Source: Hymenobacter sp. IS2118 (GTDB lineage: Bacteria > Bacteroidota > Bacteroidia > Cytophagales > Hymenobacteraceae). Taken from it: a stretch of DNA of 64,000 bases. The stretch lies in contig NZ_JNLX01000157.1 in the NCBI RefSeq assembly GCF_000715495.1, positions 1 through 64,000 on the forward strand. Reading direction: 5' to 3'. Positions within the stretch are counted from its first letter, which is position 1. Each line of letters starts with the position of its first letter. The position numbers were made by a program, and so were the translations under genes. Shown here piece by piece: positions 25,758 through 34,399 of the stretch. The notes below the pieces were generated by a model. The model saw nothing but the letters and a program-made list of their open reading frames with translations. It had not been told where the DNA came from and made no database searches.

Positions 25758-26666
25758 ATGCCGGTGGTCGCTGATTTTTTGCAGGAATTGAACGAGCCTG
25801 CCGCCGCAGAGCAGGGCGTGCGCCTGCTGCTGTGGCGCGATGACCTGGCGCATCCGGACCTGCCCGGCAACAAGGCCCGCAAGCTCAAATTCAACCTGGC
25901 CGCCGCCCGGCAGCAGGGCCACCATACGTTGCTCACGTTTGGCGGCGCGTACTCCAACCACGTTGCCGCCGTGGCCACGGCCGGCCGGCTGTTCGGCTTC
26001 AAAACCATCGGGCTGATACGGGGCGACGACGCACTCGCGCTCAACCCCACGCTAACCCAGGCCGCCGCCGATGGCATGGCCGTGCACTACCTTGACCGCA
26101 CCGCCTACCGCCGCCGCGCCGACCCCGACTTCATTGCCGGGCAGCTGGCCCGGTTCGGCCCGGCCTACGTGCTGCCCGAAGGTGGCACCAACGCCCTGGC
26201 TCTGCTCGGCTGCGCCGAGCTGCTGACCGAGCTGCGCGCGCGCACCGCGTTCGATGCCGTGGCGGTGGCCGTGGGCACGGGCGGCACGCTGGCTGGCCTG
26301 CTTACCGGCCTGGCCGGGCAGGAGCAGGCCGTGGGCGTGGCCGCCCTGAAAAATGGCGCCTTCCTGCGCGCCGAAATCGACGCGCTGACGCAGCAGGCCC
26401 AAGGCCGGACGGTCGCCGATTATTCGCTGCAAACCGACTATCATTTTGGCGGCTACGCGAAATACTCGGCTCCACTGCTGGCGTTTATTCAGCAGTTTGA
26501 GGCGCGGCATGGCGTGCTTCTCGACCCGATTTATACTGGTAAGCTGCTGTTTGGCGTGCTCGATTTGATAGCGCAAGGCTACTTCCGGCGCGGCAGTACC
26601 GTGGTGGCCATTCACACTGGGGGGCTGCAAGCCTGGGCGGGTTGGCACGAGCGGTTTGGGCGTTGA
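25758..26666 (+). CDS. ACC deaminase / D-cysteine desulfhydrase family PLP enzyme
   Basis: PLP-dependent fold-II enzyme, 302 residues. The Schiff-base lysine region is LPGNKARKLKFNLAAARQQGHHTLLTFGGAYSNHVAAVATAGRLFG, where the Lys of GNKARK(L)K and the SNH motif are family hallmarks. VAVGTGGTLAGLL binds the PLP phosphate, and the C-terminus has LDPIYTGKLLFGVLDL and TVVAIHTGGLQAW. The family cleaves 1-aminocyclopropane-1-carboxylate or D-cysteine; sequence reading alone does not decide, and D-cysteine desulfhydrase activity is more common in non-plant-associated bacteria. The start ATG at 25758 gives MPVVADFLQELN. Single gene, flanked by palindromic repeats on both sides. Confidence 0.86.
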   Translation: MPVVADFLQELNEPAAAEQGVRLLLWRDDLAHPDLPGNKARKLKFNLAAARQQGHHTLLTFGGAYSNHVAAVATAGRLFGFKTIGLIRGDDALALNPTLTQAAADGMAVHYLDRTAYRRRADPDFIAGQLARFGPAYVLPEGGTNALALLGCAELLTELRARTAFDAVAVAVGTGGTLAGLLTGLAGQEQAVGVAALKNGAFLRAEIDALTQQAQGRTVADYSLQTDYHFGGYAKYSAPLLAFIQQFEARHGVLLDPIYTGKLLFGVLDLIAQGYFRRGSTVVAIHTGGLQAWAGWHERFGR

Positions 26667-26698
26667 GTAGCAGGGTTAGAAACCGTTTGAGTTGTCCT

Positions 26699-26788
26699 GT
26701 CATGCTGAGCGCAGCCGAAGCATCTCGCTCGCTTCGGCCGCACCTTTCGACGAAGCGAGCGAGATGCTTCGGCTGCGCTCAGCATGAC
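26699..26788. repeat. REP-like palindrome, family R1 copy A (GCAGCC subtype)
   Basis: 38-bp arms (26699-26736 and 26751-26788) beginning GTCATGCTGAGCGCAGCC pair perfectly around a 14-nt loop. First of six family members in this window. Confidence 0.92.
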
Positions 26789-26806
26789 CAGTTGGATAGG
26801 TTACTG

Positions 26807-27970
26807 CTACTGCTTAACCAGCTTCTTGGCCAGGCGAGCCACTTCCAACGAAGCCAGTACGAAAATTACTGGTAGGACCGGTGCCAGAAACCGCACGTCC
26901 CAGTCATCGACGGTGAGCATGATGATGGCCGTTTGGAGCAGAACGATGGCGGCCAGAAACACCCGCGCCGGGCGCCAGATGGCCGGGCGCCCGGTGGCCC
27001 GCGCCGCCAGCCAATAGGCTGGCCACAACACGGCCACGCCCACCACCCGATGCGCCAGCGAATAATGCGGCTTGAGGTAGCTAAGGAAAACGAAAAGCTT
27101 GCCCAGCATCAGCCGGCCCAGATAGATTGGGTTGTGGAAGGCGAAATAGAGCACGCGCGCGGCCGGGCCGGTGCCGGGCGGCGGCATATGCAGCGGCTCG
27201 GTTTGGTGCACGGCCCAGAGCTGGTAACGAAAAATCAGCTCGCCCCGCTCGTAAGTATCCATGAGGTAGTAGGTGGCGAGCTGGTGGTTGAGCGCCTGCC
27301 AGAGCGCGGGCGACAGCAGCACCAGCAGCAGCAGCGCGGCGCGCCAGGGCCGTGGGTCGCGCCGGCGCCGCAGCACATCCAGCCCGGCCAGCCCCGCTGC
27401 CAGCCCCACCAGGAAGCCGTTGGGCCGGACCAGCGCCGTGAGTAGCAGGGCCAGCAGCAGCAGGGCCCAATCCTGGCGGCGGCCGTGACGCACGCGGGTG
27501 AAGGCCCCGAACGAGAGCGCCACCAAGCTGATAAACAGCGACTCGGTGAGCAGAAAAACGTTGAACCGCTGAATGTCGGGCCAGGCGATAAAGAGCAGCG
27601 TAGCCCCAGCTGCGGCCGCACGATGGCCCAGCGCCAGCCGGCGGGTACCGCGGTAAATGGCCCGCGTGGCCAGAGCCGAAACCGCCATCTGGCCCGCCAC
27701 AATGCCCCACCACCCCAGCCCCAGCCGCAGCCACAGGCTCTGGAACAGCGGGTAGAGCACGTAGCGCAGGTTGTGGCCGGGCTCGAAGTAGCTGCGCTCG
27801 GCAATGTTGGCGGCGTATTCGAGGTAACGGGCGCTGTCGTTGGCGAAGTGCGGGCCCCGAAACTGCCACAGGTACCAGAGCTGCACCAGCACCCACAGGC
27901 CAACCAGCCCGGCCCGGTGCTGCGGCCACAGACGCCGGCCCAGCGAACGAAAAAAGAGAACCACGCGCAT
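26807..27970 (-). CDS. polytopic membrane glycosyltransferase-like protein (GT-C type)
   Basis: 387-residue membrane protein with about ten hydrophobic helices. The N-terminal periplasmic loop FRGPHFANDSARYLEYAANIAERSYF places an acidic residue (ND/SARY) after helix 1, as in GT-C transferases of the ArnT/PMT (dolichyl-phosphate-mannose) class. Later helices include LALLLTALVRPNGFLVGLAAGLAGL, with the RPNG motif common in these proteins. A role in transferring lipid-linked sugars is inferred. The start at 27970 (MRVVLFFRSLG) is chosen because upstream in-frame codons would run through an arginine-rich translation of the divergent gene's 5' region. It is divergent from the DUF4230 gene, with 64 bp between starts. 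Confidence 0.72.
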   Translation of the reverse strand: MRVVLFFRSLGRRLWPQHRAGLVGLWVLVQLWYLWQFRGPHFANDSARYLEYAANIAERSYFEPGHNLRYVLYPLFQSLWLRLGLGWWGIVAGQMAVSALATRAIYRGTRRLALGHRAAAAGATLLFIAWPDIQRFNVFLLTESLFISLVALSFGAFTRVRHGRRQDWALLLLALLLTALVRPNGFLVGLAAGLAGLDVLRRRRDPRPWRAALLLLVLLSPALWQALNHQLATYYLMDTYERGELIFRYQLWAVHQTEPLHMPPPGTGPAARVLYFAFHNPIYLGRLMLGKLFVFLSYLKPHYSLAHRVVGVAVLWPAYWLAARATGRPAIWRPARVFLAAIVLLQTAIIMLTVDDWDVRFLAPVLPVIFVLASLEVARLAKKLVKQ

Positions 27971-28034
27971 CAACCGCAAAGCTAGCTGCCCGCGCCGCCG
28001 AACACCGCGCCGCCGCCGCCGTATTGTAGAGCCT

Positions 28035-28670
28035 ATGAACCTTGTCCGTCTGTTTCGCCGTCTGCTTCCGTTGTTGTTTTTAGTGGGGCTGGGCTGGTTT
28101 CTGTGGCGCAAAGTGAGCCCCGCGCTCGGCGACCTGGGCACGCTGGCCGACACCCGCCCGCAGGTGACCGTGACCCACAACACGGTACTGACGCAGGTGG
28201 AAGCCCTGGGCCGGCTGGAGCTGGTGCGCTACCGCTTCAAAGACGTGGTGGAGTACAAGCGCCGCACCTACCGGTTTCTGCCCGAGTCGAAAGTGGCGCT
28301 GGTGGTGGCGGGCGAGGCCGTGGGCTGCATCGATTTGCGCAAGCTAAAGCCGCAGGACGTGGTGCTGGAAGGTGATTCCATCGTGCGCGTGTCCTTGCCC
28401 GCGCCCGAGCTGTGCAGCTTCCAGGTAAACCACAACCAGAGCCGGGTTTTCAGCACTGAAAACGGCTTTTTTCAGGATGCCGAGCTGGTGGACGAGGGCT
28501 ACAAGTACGCCGAAGCACAGGTGCGCAACGCCGCGCTCCAGTCCGGCATTCTGGCCGCCACCCAGCGCAATGCCGAGCAGATTCTCGTGCCCATGCTGCG
28601 CACCCTCACCGGCCGCCGCGTCATCCTGGGCCAGCAAATGCAATTGCCGAAAGCCGGCCCCAAGCAGTAG
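28035..28670 (+). CDS. DUF4230-type membrane-anchored protein
   Basis: 211 residues: an N-terminal membrane anchor (LLPLLFLVGLGWFLW) and a soluble domain with NTVLTQVEALGRLELVRYRFKDVVEY, KVALVVAGEAVGCIDLRKL, VVLEGDSIVRVSLPAPEL and AEAQVRNAALQSGILAATQRNAEQILVPMLRTLTGRRV. This is the pattern of DUF4230 proteins, which have a distant SPFH/stomatin-like flavour in their helical tail. Role unknown. The start at 28035 sits only 64 bp from the divergent membrane transferase gene, so the two share a promoter region. Confidence 0.78.
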   Translation: MNLVRLFRRLLPLLFLVGLGWFLWRKVSPALGDLGTLADTRPQVTVTHNTVLTQVEALGRLELVRYRFKDVVEYKRRTYRFLPESKVALVVAGEAVGCIDLRKLKPQDVVLEGDSIVRVSLPAPELCSFQVNHNQSRVFSTENGFFQDAELVDEGYKYAEAQVRNAALQSGILAATQRNAEQILVPMLRTLTGRRVILGQQMQLPKAGPKQ

Positions 28671-28730
28671 GTAATTAGCCGTTAGCTCTCAGCTACTAGC
28701 CGTTAGCTTTTCGATTTATTATCAATGCAT
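28671..28730. repeat. short direct repeats of TAGCCGTTAGCT
   Basis: The 12-mer TAGCCGTTAGCT occurs twice within 25 bp just after the DUF4230 stop, interspersed with AGCT-type words. Low-complexity intergenic repeat; no further role seen. Confidence 0.5.
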
Positions 28731-28756
28731 TAGAGCTAAAAATCATAAGGTCGGTA

Positions 28757-28848
28757 GTCATGCTGAGCTTGTCGAAGCATCTCTACCGCTTCGTTGAATC
28801 AATTAGATTAGTTGTGCGGTAGAGATGCTTCGACAAGCTCAGCATGAC
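28757..28848. repeat. REP-like palindrome, family R1 copy B (TTGTCG subtype)
   Basis: 33-bp arms (28757-28789 and 28816-28848) starting GTCATGCTGAGCTTGTCG pair perfectly around a 26-nt AT-rich loop. Lies between the convergent DUF4230 and recX genes. Confidence 0.92.
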
Positions 28849-28941
28849 CTCTCTTTCTCTGATTTGTACTTCTTTAGGAACAAGTCTACTACCTTAAAAT
28901 CACCTGTTGATTATTTAGGTTGAAATACTTGAGAAGGCACG

Positions 28942-29445
28942 CTACTCGTCGTCCTCTAGCTCTTTGCCCAGGTCGTCCAAGGCCATTTTTATCAGGTCCT
29001 GCTCGTAGCCCTTGCCGGTGAGGTACTGGGATATTTTCATGCGGCGCACGCGCGGGTTCTTTTCCTTTTCCTGGCGGTCCTTCTTCTCCATCACTTCCAC
29101 GAGGTTTTGGTAATATTCCTCGCCGTCAATCTCCTTCATGCCGGATTTGATGCAGTACTCGCTGAGCCCTTTGTACTTGAGCTCTTGCAAAATGCGGCGA
29201 CGGCCCCACTTCTTTTGGCGATAGTGCCCGCGCACAAAAGCCTGAGCAAACCGCTCTTCGTCGAGCAGCTTTTCCCGGCTCAGGCGAATGATGATTTCGC
29301 CGGCATCGTCCTCGTCCAGGCCGTAGGAGCGTAGCTTTTGCTCCACCTCTTTTTGGGTGCGCTCCTGGTAGGCGCAGAAAGCGGCAATTTTTTGCAGGGC
29401 TTCGCCGGGCGTGTACTGCTTGGGCGTTTTGTCGGTTTTAAACAT
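28942..29445 (-). CDS. recX: regulatory protein RecX
   Basis: RecX binds RecA filaments and modulates recombination. The 167-residue protein shows RecX helical repeats: ALQKIAAFCAYQERTQKEVEQKLRSYGLDEDDAGEIIIRLSREKLLDEERFAQAFVRGHYRQKKWGRRRILQELKYKGLSEYCI, then RVRRMKISQYLTGKGYEQDLI. The R-T-KEV-QKL and LDEERFA-F signatures are diagnostic. The ATG at 29445 gives MFKTDKTPKQYTPGEAL; an upstream in-frame codon at 29526 would overlap the divergent gene. No recA neighbour is present. Confidence 0.85.
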   Translation of the reverse strand: MFKTDKTPKQYTPGEALQKIAAFCAYQERTQKEVEQKLRSYGLDEDDAGEIIIRLSREKLLDEERFAQAFVRGHYRQKKWGRRRILQELKYKGLSEYCIKSGMKEIDGEEYYQNLVEVMEKKDRQEKEKNPRVRRMKISQYLTGKGYEQDLIKMALDDLGKELEDDE

Positions 29446-29591
29446 GGGATTTAGCGCGAATGGGGCAGATAATCCTGAACAATGCGTTCGGCACTTCGTT
29501 ACCCAATTGGGCGCATCGTTACGCAATTAAATACTCGGCTACCGGTCTGACTCTTGGTTTGAAACTGGAAATATCTCTTGGCATTCGCCAT

Positions 29592-30476
29592 ATGTTGCTG
29601 AGTACGGTGCTCTTTGCGGGCATGAATGCCTGCGTGAAACAGCTGTCTCACCTGCCCGCCCTGGAAATTATTTTCTTCCGGTCCATCTTTTCCATTGTGG
29701 CCAGCTACGTGGCGTTGCGGCGGCTGGGCGTAGCCCCGCTGGGCCACAACCGCCGCCTGCTCGTGAGCCGCGGCAGCACGGGCGCGGTGGCGCTGGTGTG
29801 CTACTTTCTGGCTTTGCAAAACCTGCCCCTGGCCACAGCCGTGACCGCCCAATACCTGGCCCCGATTTTCACGGCCGTGATGGGCATCTGGCTGGTGCGC
29901 GAGCCGGTGCGCGGCTGGCAGTGGCTGTTTTTCGCCCTGAGCTTTGGCGGCGTGGTGCTGGTGCAGCAGGGTGGGCCACCGGCCAGCGCCGGGGCTGGGA
30001 CGGCCGCGGCGGGCCTGGCGTTTCTGGGAGTGGGCGTGCTGGGTGCGCTGCTTTCGGGCCTGAGCTACAACGCCATCCGCAAGCTGCGCGGGCGCGAGCA
30101 TCCGCTGGTGATTGTGTTTTATTTCCCCTTGATTTCGTTGCCGCTGGCGGCGTTGGGCTGCCTGTTTCAGTGGCAGTCGCCGCAAGGCGCCGACTGGTTC
30201 TGGCTGCTGGCCTGCGGTGCGTTCACGCAGGTGGCCCAGGTGAGCATGACGCGCGCCTACCAACTCGAACGCCTGAGCCGGGTGGCGCCGCTCAACTACC
30301 TCGGGCTGTTTTACGCGCTGGGCCTGGGCTACGTGTTTTTTGGCGAAATCTTTGGTCCGCTGGCCTACGGCGGCATGGCCCTGGTGGTGCTGGGCGTGGG
30401 CCTGAATGCCTGGTACACGGCCCGCGTTGATGCCCATGCCGCCGCCTTGGCGCCCGCCGAAGAAGTTGTGGCTTGA
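29592..30476 (+). CDS. EamA-family (DMT) transporter
   Basis: Drug/metabolite-transporter-superfamily permease, likely exporting a small metabolite through the inner membrane. It has ten hydrophobic helices in two EamA halves: HLPALEIIFFRSIFSIVASY...LATAVTAQYLAPIFTAVMGIWLVREPVRGWQWLFFALSFGGVVLVQQGG in the first, and GLSYNAIRKLRGREHPLVIVFYFPLISLPLAALGC...TRAYQLERLSRVAPLNYLGLFYALGLGYVFFGE in the second. The ATG at 29592 is chosen to begin near helix 1 (294 residues, usual length). An in-frame ATG at 29460 would add 44 residues lacking family similarity. The 5' end is divergent from recX. Confidence 0.82.
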   Translation: MLLSTVLFAGMNACVKQLSHLPALEIIFFRSIFSIVASYVALRRLGVAPLGHNRRLLVSRGSTGAVALVCYFLALQNLPLATAVTAQYLAPIFTAVMGIWLVREPVRGWQWLFFALSFGGVVLVQQGGPPASAGAGTAAAGLAFLGVGVLGALLSGLSYNAIRKLRGREHPLVIVFYFPLISLPLAALGCLFQWQSPQGADWFWLLACGAFTQVAQVSMTRAYQLERLSRVAPLNYLGLFYALGLGYVFFGEIFGPLAYGGMALVVLGVGLNAWYTARVDAHAAALAPAEEVVA

Positions 30477-30520
30477 TTTGGCTTTTAAGTACTCGAGCAA
30501 AAGTAATCGAAGCAAAAATC

Positions 30521-30608
30521 GTCATGCAGAGCGCAGTGAAGCATCTCGCTCGCCCCGTTGGGCTGCTTCAACCCAGCGAGCGAGATGCTTCGCTGCGCTC
30601 TGCATGAC
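30521..30608. repeat. REP-like palindrome, family R1 copy C (GCAGTG variant)
   Basis: 33-bp arms (30521-30553 and 30576-30608) starting GTCATGCAGAGCGCAGTG pair with one mismatch; the 22-nt centre can form a further small stem. Confidence 0.88.
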
Positions 30609-30735
30609 AACACCAAGTCAAGAACACACTTACTTCTACACGACCACTTAAATAGGCCCCACAGGCAACCATTGGCCTCTGGGCGGCATCAGTTGCGCGA
30701 AGGCCGTAACTTGGCCGGGTTAAGTTTTCTGCTTT

Positions 30736-33384
30736 ATGTTATTATCTACACTACGTCTGCCCACTTTTCTACTGTTGCTCGTTTGGTTGCCATTCGTGGG
30801 CTTTGCCGGGGTGATTAAAGGCACGGTGAGCGGGGCCAACCAGCAGGGCCTGGCCTTTGCCAACGTGGCGGTGCGGGGCTCGGCCACCAGCACGGGCTCC
30901 AACGAGCAGGGCGAGTTTCAGCTGCGGCTGCCGGCGGGGCAATACGAGCTGGTGTTTCAGTACGTGGGCTACCGGCCGCTTATTCAGCCGGTGCGCGTGC
31001 AGGGTGGCGACACGGCCGTGACGGTGAACGTGACGCTCCAGCCGGAGTCCTACAACTTGGGCGAGGTGCTGGTGAAATCCACCGACCGCGACCCGGCCTA
31101 CGCCATTATTCAGCAGGCGCAGCAGTGGCGCGCCTACCACCGCCGCGAAGTGGCCGCCTACCGGGCCCGCGTCTACATCAAAAGCCTGGGCCGCATCAAC
31201 GACACGCCGGAGAAAATCATGGGCCTGTTCAAGCTCGGCCCCGACATCAAAAAAGGCATTTTTTACCTGTCCGAAAGCCTCTCCGACATCAGCTTTGCCC
31301 AGCCCAACGTGGTGAAGGAGCGCATGATATCGAGCCGGGTGAGCGGCGACTCGCGGGGCATCAGCTTCAACCGGGCCAGCGCGGCCCGCAACCTGGGCTT
31401 CTACGAAAACCTGATAAAGCCCGGCTTCTCGGAGCGCGGCTTCGTGTCGCCCATCGCCAGCAACGCCATGCTGTTCTACAAGTACGAGCTGGTGGGCAGC
31501 ACCCCGCAGGGCGGCGTGACGGTGCACAAAATTCGGGTGACGCCGCGGCGCCGCACCGACCCGGTTTTCTCGGGCTTCATCTACATCGTGGACGAATCCT
31601 GGCGCATTCATTCCGTGGATTTGAACCTCGACAAAGACGCCCAGATTGACTACGTGGACGTGCTGCACATTGCCCAGCAGTACGCCCCGGCCCCCGGCAA
31701 CCCCAACGTGTGGCTCATTCAGTCGCAGCAAATCCGGGCCGACCTGTCGGGCATGGGCTTCAAGGGGTCGGGCTACATTACGGCGGTGCTGTCGAACTAC
31801 GCCAACGTGGTGGCCACCTACCCCACGCCGCCCGTTGCCCGCACCGCGCCGCCCGTGGTGGCCGAGGGCAAAGACGAGGCCCCGCTGGGCCAGGAAACCG
31901 CCGCCCAAATCCGCAAGCGCAAGCCCGACCTGCGCGGCCTCAGCGCCCAGGTACGCAAGCAGGTGAAAAAGACCGAGCGCGACTCGCTCAAAAACGACCC
32001 GTTTGCCCAAATGCCGCGCGGCCAGGTACAATTGGTGGAAAAAGGCGTGAACGAGCGCGACTCGGCCTACTGGGACCAGGTGCGCCCCGTGCCGCTCACG
32101 GCAGAGGAAAAAAAGGACTACGCCGTGAAGGACAGCACCGAAGTCATCCGCGCCTCGCGCCCCTACCAGGACTCGCTCGACCGCAAGCGCAACGAATTCG
32201 AACCCATCAACCTGATTTTGGGCGGCTATACGTACCAGAATAGCTTCAAAAAGCAGTCGGTAACGGTGCTGCCGCTGTCGCGCATTTTGCAGTACAACAC
32301 CGTGGAAGGCGGCGTGCTGAATGCCCAGGCCGTTTTCCGGCAGCGCACCGACGACCGGCGCTACTTCACCATCACGCCCACGCTGCGCTACGGATTCAGC
32401 AGCAAAGAGCTGAACCCCAGTCTGGAAGCCAGCTGGCAGCTGCACCCGGCCAAGGCGAAGCGGATTGCGCTGACGGCAGGCCGCACCATCGAGAATTTCG
32501 ACCGCAACTCGCAGCTCACGCCCGCCATCAACAGCGTGTACACCCTGCTAGCCAACCGCAACTACGCCAAGCTATACCGGCGCGATGGCGCGGAGCTGTC
32601 CTACTTCACCGAGCCCGTTAACGGCCTGAACCTGTCGGTCAGCGCCAGCTATTTCGACCGTCGGGAACTGTTCAACACCACCACCGAGCTGCTGCGCGAC
32701 GTGCCCGGCCGGGCCTTCACCCCCAACCTGCCGGTGAGCGAGGAGCTGGCCAACCCCGGTTTCGGCCGTAGCCAGGTGCTCACGCTGGGTCTGTCGCTGG
32801 ACTTCAAGCCCGGTCAGCGCTACATCAGCCGGCCCGATGGCAAGTTCAACCTCGGCTCGAAGTGGCCCACCTTCACCGTGCAGGGCCGCACGGCGGTGGC
32901 GGGCGCGCTGGGGGCCGACGTGCGCTACACCCTGCTGCAAGCCGGCGTGCGCGACAATTTCTCGCTGGGCCTGCTGGGCACCAGCAGCTACCGGGTGAAC
33001 GTGGGCAGCTTCGTGGGTCGGCAGCGGGGCGTGCAGTTCATGGACTACCGCCACTTCTCGGGCAACCAGACTATTCTGGCCGGTAGCTTCAACAACTTCC
33101 AGCTGCTCGACTACTACCGCTTCAGCACCAACAACAGCTACGTCGAAGGCCACTACGACCACCATTTCAACGGCTTTTTCCTCAATAATATCCCGCTGCT
33201 GCGCAAGCTGAAGTGGCAGGAAGTGGCCACGGTCAACTACCTCACCACGGCCCAGGCTGGCCACTACCTGGAGCTGGGCGTAGGCATCGAGCACATCGTG
33301 AAAGTGCTGCGGGTTGATTTCTATACGGCCCTACAAAGCGGCGAAAAGCTGGGCACCGGCGTGCGGGTAGGCATGGGGTTTTAG
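30736..33384 (+). CDS. DUF5686 protein with carboxypeptidase-regulatory-like domain
   Basis: 882-residue exported protein. A signal peptide (LLSTLRLPTFLLLLVWLPFVGFAG) is followed by a CarboxypepD_reg-like domain at about 25-110 (IKGTVSGANQQGLAFANVAVRG...NEQGEFQLRLPAGQYELVFQYVGYRPL). A DUF5686 region then extends to the C-terminus, with DPAYAIIQQAQQWRAYHRREVAAYRARVYIKSLG, FYENLIKPGFSERGFVSPIASNAMLFYKYELVGS and a C-terminal outer-membrane beta-barrel-like half. These are common Bacteroidota outer-membrane proteins of unknown function. The last residues (GVRVGMGF) end in Phe, as barrel proteins do. The gene appears monocistronic. Confidence 0.84.
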   Translation: MLLSTLRLPTFLLLLVWLPFVGFAGVIKGTVSGANQQGLAFANVAVRGSATSTGSNEQGEFQLRLPAGQYELVFQYVGYRPLIQPVRVQGGDTAVTVNVTLQPESYNLGEVLVKSTDRDPAYAIIQQAQQWRAYHRREVAAYRARVYIKSLGRINDTPEKIMGLFKLGPDIKKGIFYLSESLSDISFAQPNVVKERMISSRVSGDSRGISFNRASAARNLGFYENLIKPGFSERGFVSPIASNAMLFYKYELVGSTPQGGVTVHKIRVTPRRRTDPVFSGFIYIVDESWRIHSVDLNLDKDAQIDYVDVLHIAQQYAPAPGNPNVWLIQSQQIRADLSGMGFKGSGYITAVLSNYANVVATYPTPPVARTAPPVVAEGKDEAPLGQETAAQIRKRKPDLRGLSAQVRKQVKKTERDSLKNDPFAQMPRGQVQLVEKGVNERDSAYWDQVRPVPLTAEEKKDYAVKDSTEVIRASRPYQDSLDRKRNEFEPINLILGGYTYQNSFKKQSVTVLPLSRILQYNTVEGGVLNAQAVFRQRTDDRRYFTITPTLRYGFSSKELNPSLEASWQLHPAKAKRIALTAGRTIENFDRNSQLTPAINSVYTLLANRNYAKLYRRDGAELSYFTEPVNGLNLSVSASYFDRRELFNTTTELLRDVPGRAFTPNLPVSEELANPGFGRSQVLTLGLSLDFKPGQRYISRPDGKFNLGSKWPTFTVQGRTAVAGALGADVRYTLLQAGVRDNFSLGLLGTSSYRVNVGSFVGRQRGVQFMDYRHFSGNQTILAGSFNNFQLLDYYRFSTNNSYVEGHYDHHFNGFFLNNIPLLRKLKWQEVATVNYLTTAQAGHYLELGVGIEHIVKVLRVDFYTALQSGEKLGTGVRVGMGF

Positions 33385-33428
33385 GCGGGGATGTAGCGGA
33401 TTGGTCGGATTTTGGGGGCGACGCTGCA

Positions 33429-33463
33429 CTGGCGCGAGTTTAACATAGCGTAACTCGCGCCAG
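33429..33463. terminator. hairpin after the DUF5686 gene
   Basis: The 12-bp perfect stem CTGGCGCGAGTT / AACTCGCGCCAG around an 11-nt loop is followed only by TTT. It may be a weak terminator or a dispersed hairpin. Confidence 0.5.
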
Positions 33464-33514
33464 TTTCGGGCTTGTACCGACTTCGCTCGCATTACGAGCA
33501 CCAACATGCCTAAA

Positions 33515-34372
33515 TTAGGGCAGACAAGAGCGACTTTGTTTTAATACCATTGGCTTATTCACTAAGCCATAGGAGGAGGCCGACACGGCAACATTGGTCC
33601 CCGGAGGCAGCGGCAAGTCGGCAATGCGACTGCCGGTGCCTCCGGGGAACTGGCTTAGGGCAGGGGCATCGCCGGTGTTGCAGCCCGCTTGCCCTTGCAG
33701 GGTGAGGCGCAGAAAATTGATGCTAGTCCCGGGGTACCTGATGGGGTCAGGACCCACCAGTGTGCCCAAGGCATACGCCCCATTTTGACCCATCCCCACG
33801 ATGCCATAAGCTGTAAAGACAGTGCTGGTGTTGGGAATGGAACTGCTGGGAGCTGGCGAGAGCGCGCGCGCCGCAAAGCCACGACCTGATGCATCCACGG
33901 CATAGTAGGAGAGTCCATTATCCGATTCCACGGTCCAGCAGACCTCCTCCCGTAACCCGAACCCGACCGCCCCAAACGTGACAAATCCAGCGGTTGCTGA
34001 ATAGAGGGCGCTGCTTTCGAGGGTCCCCGTCCCGCTCAGTCTCAGAATTTGCGCCTGTCCACTGGCCCGCTTGGCGGCGAAGACCACAACGGCGCCCGTG
34101 CTAGGCGCAACGGCCAGGTTGAAATAGTCAAGTTCCGTTCCCAGCGGAAATCCGCCGACGTCCAGCCGCCGCTGCCAACGCAACTGCCCATTGCCATCTA
34201 CGCACGTGAGGGCATAGGCGGTGGCCTCAATTTGCTCCAGCAGCAGCTCCCCCCCTCGCCCCGGGGCAACGGCTTGAAAATAGGGATGTAACGGGGTAGC
34301 GTTGCCGTCCTGCTGGGATTGGCGTAGGCCGTAAAGGCCGCCAATTCGCCGCTGCCGGAAACGCGCACTTAT
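33515..34372 (-). pseudogene. N-terminally truncated beta-propeller-like protein remnant
   Basis: The reading frame is open from a stop at 34373-34375 down to 33515 (about 285 codons). It has no ATG near its beginning, only a TTG at 34183 that would start inside the fold. The translation contains ALTCVDGNGQLRWQRRLDVGGFPLGTELDYFNLAVAPSTGAVVVFA, a blade resembling PQQ/quinoprotein-like repeats, and later propeller-like strands (GIVGMGQNGAYALGTLVG). The frame lacks a signal peptide, and the next gene upstream ends only 28 bp away. The 5' part of the gene therefore appears to be missing. I read it as a decaying fragment; expression from TTG cannot be excluded. Confidence 0.55.
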
Positions 34373-34399
34373 TTAGCCTTATCCGATAAATAACCGGTC

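Noticed and set aside
26699-26788. CRISPR-like array from repeated palindromes
   Set aside because: The six copies are scattered over 29 kb between ordinary genes, without regular spacers or cas genes, so they are dispersed repeats.
29460-29591. 44-residue N-terminal extension of the EamA transporter
   Set aside because: Lacks similarity to the family and would push the start to within 15 bp of the divergent recX start; the shorter form has the normal length.
30769-32445. 558-codon minus-strand frame opposite the DUF5686 gene
   Set aside because: Shadow frame with His/Val/Ala-rich antisense composition and no recognisable family.
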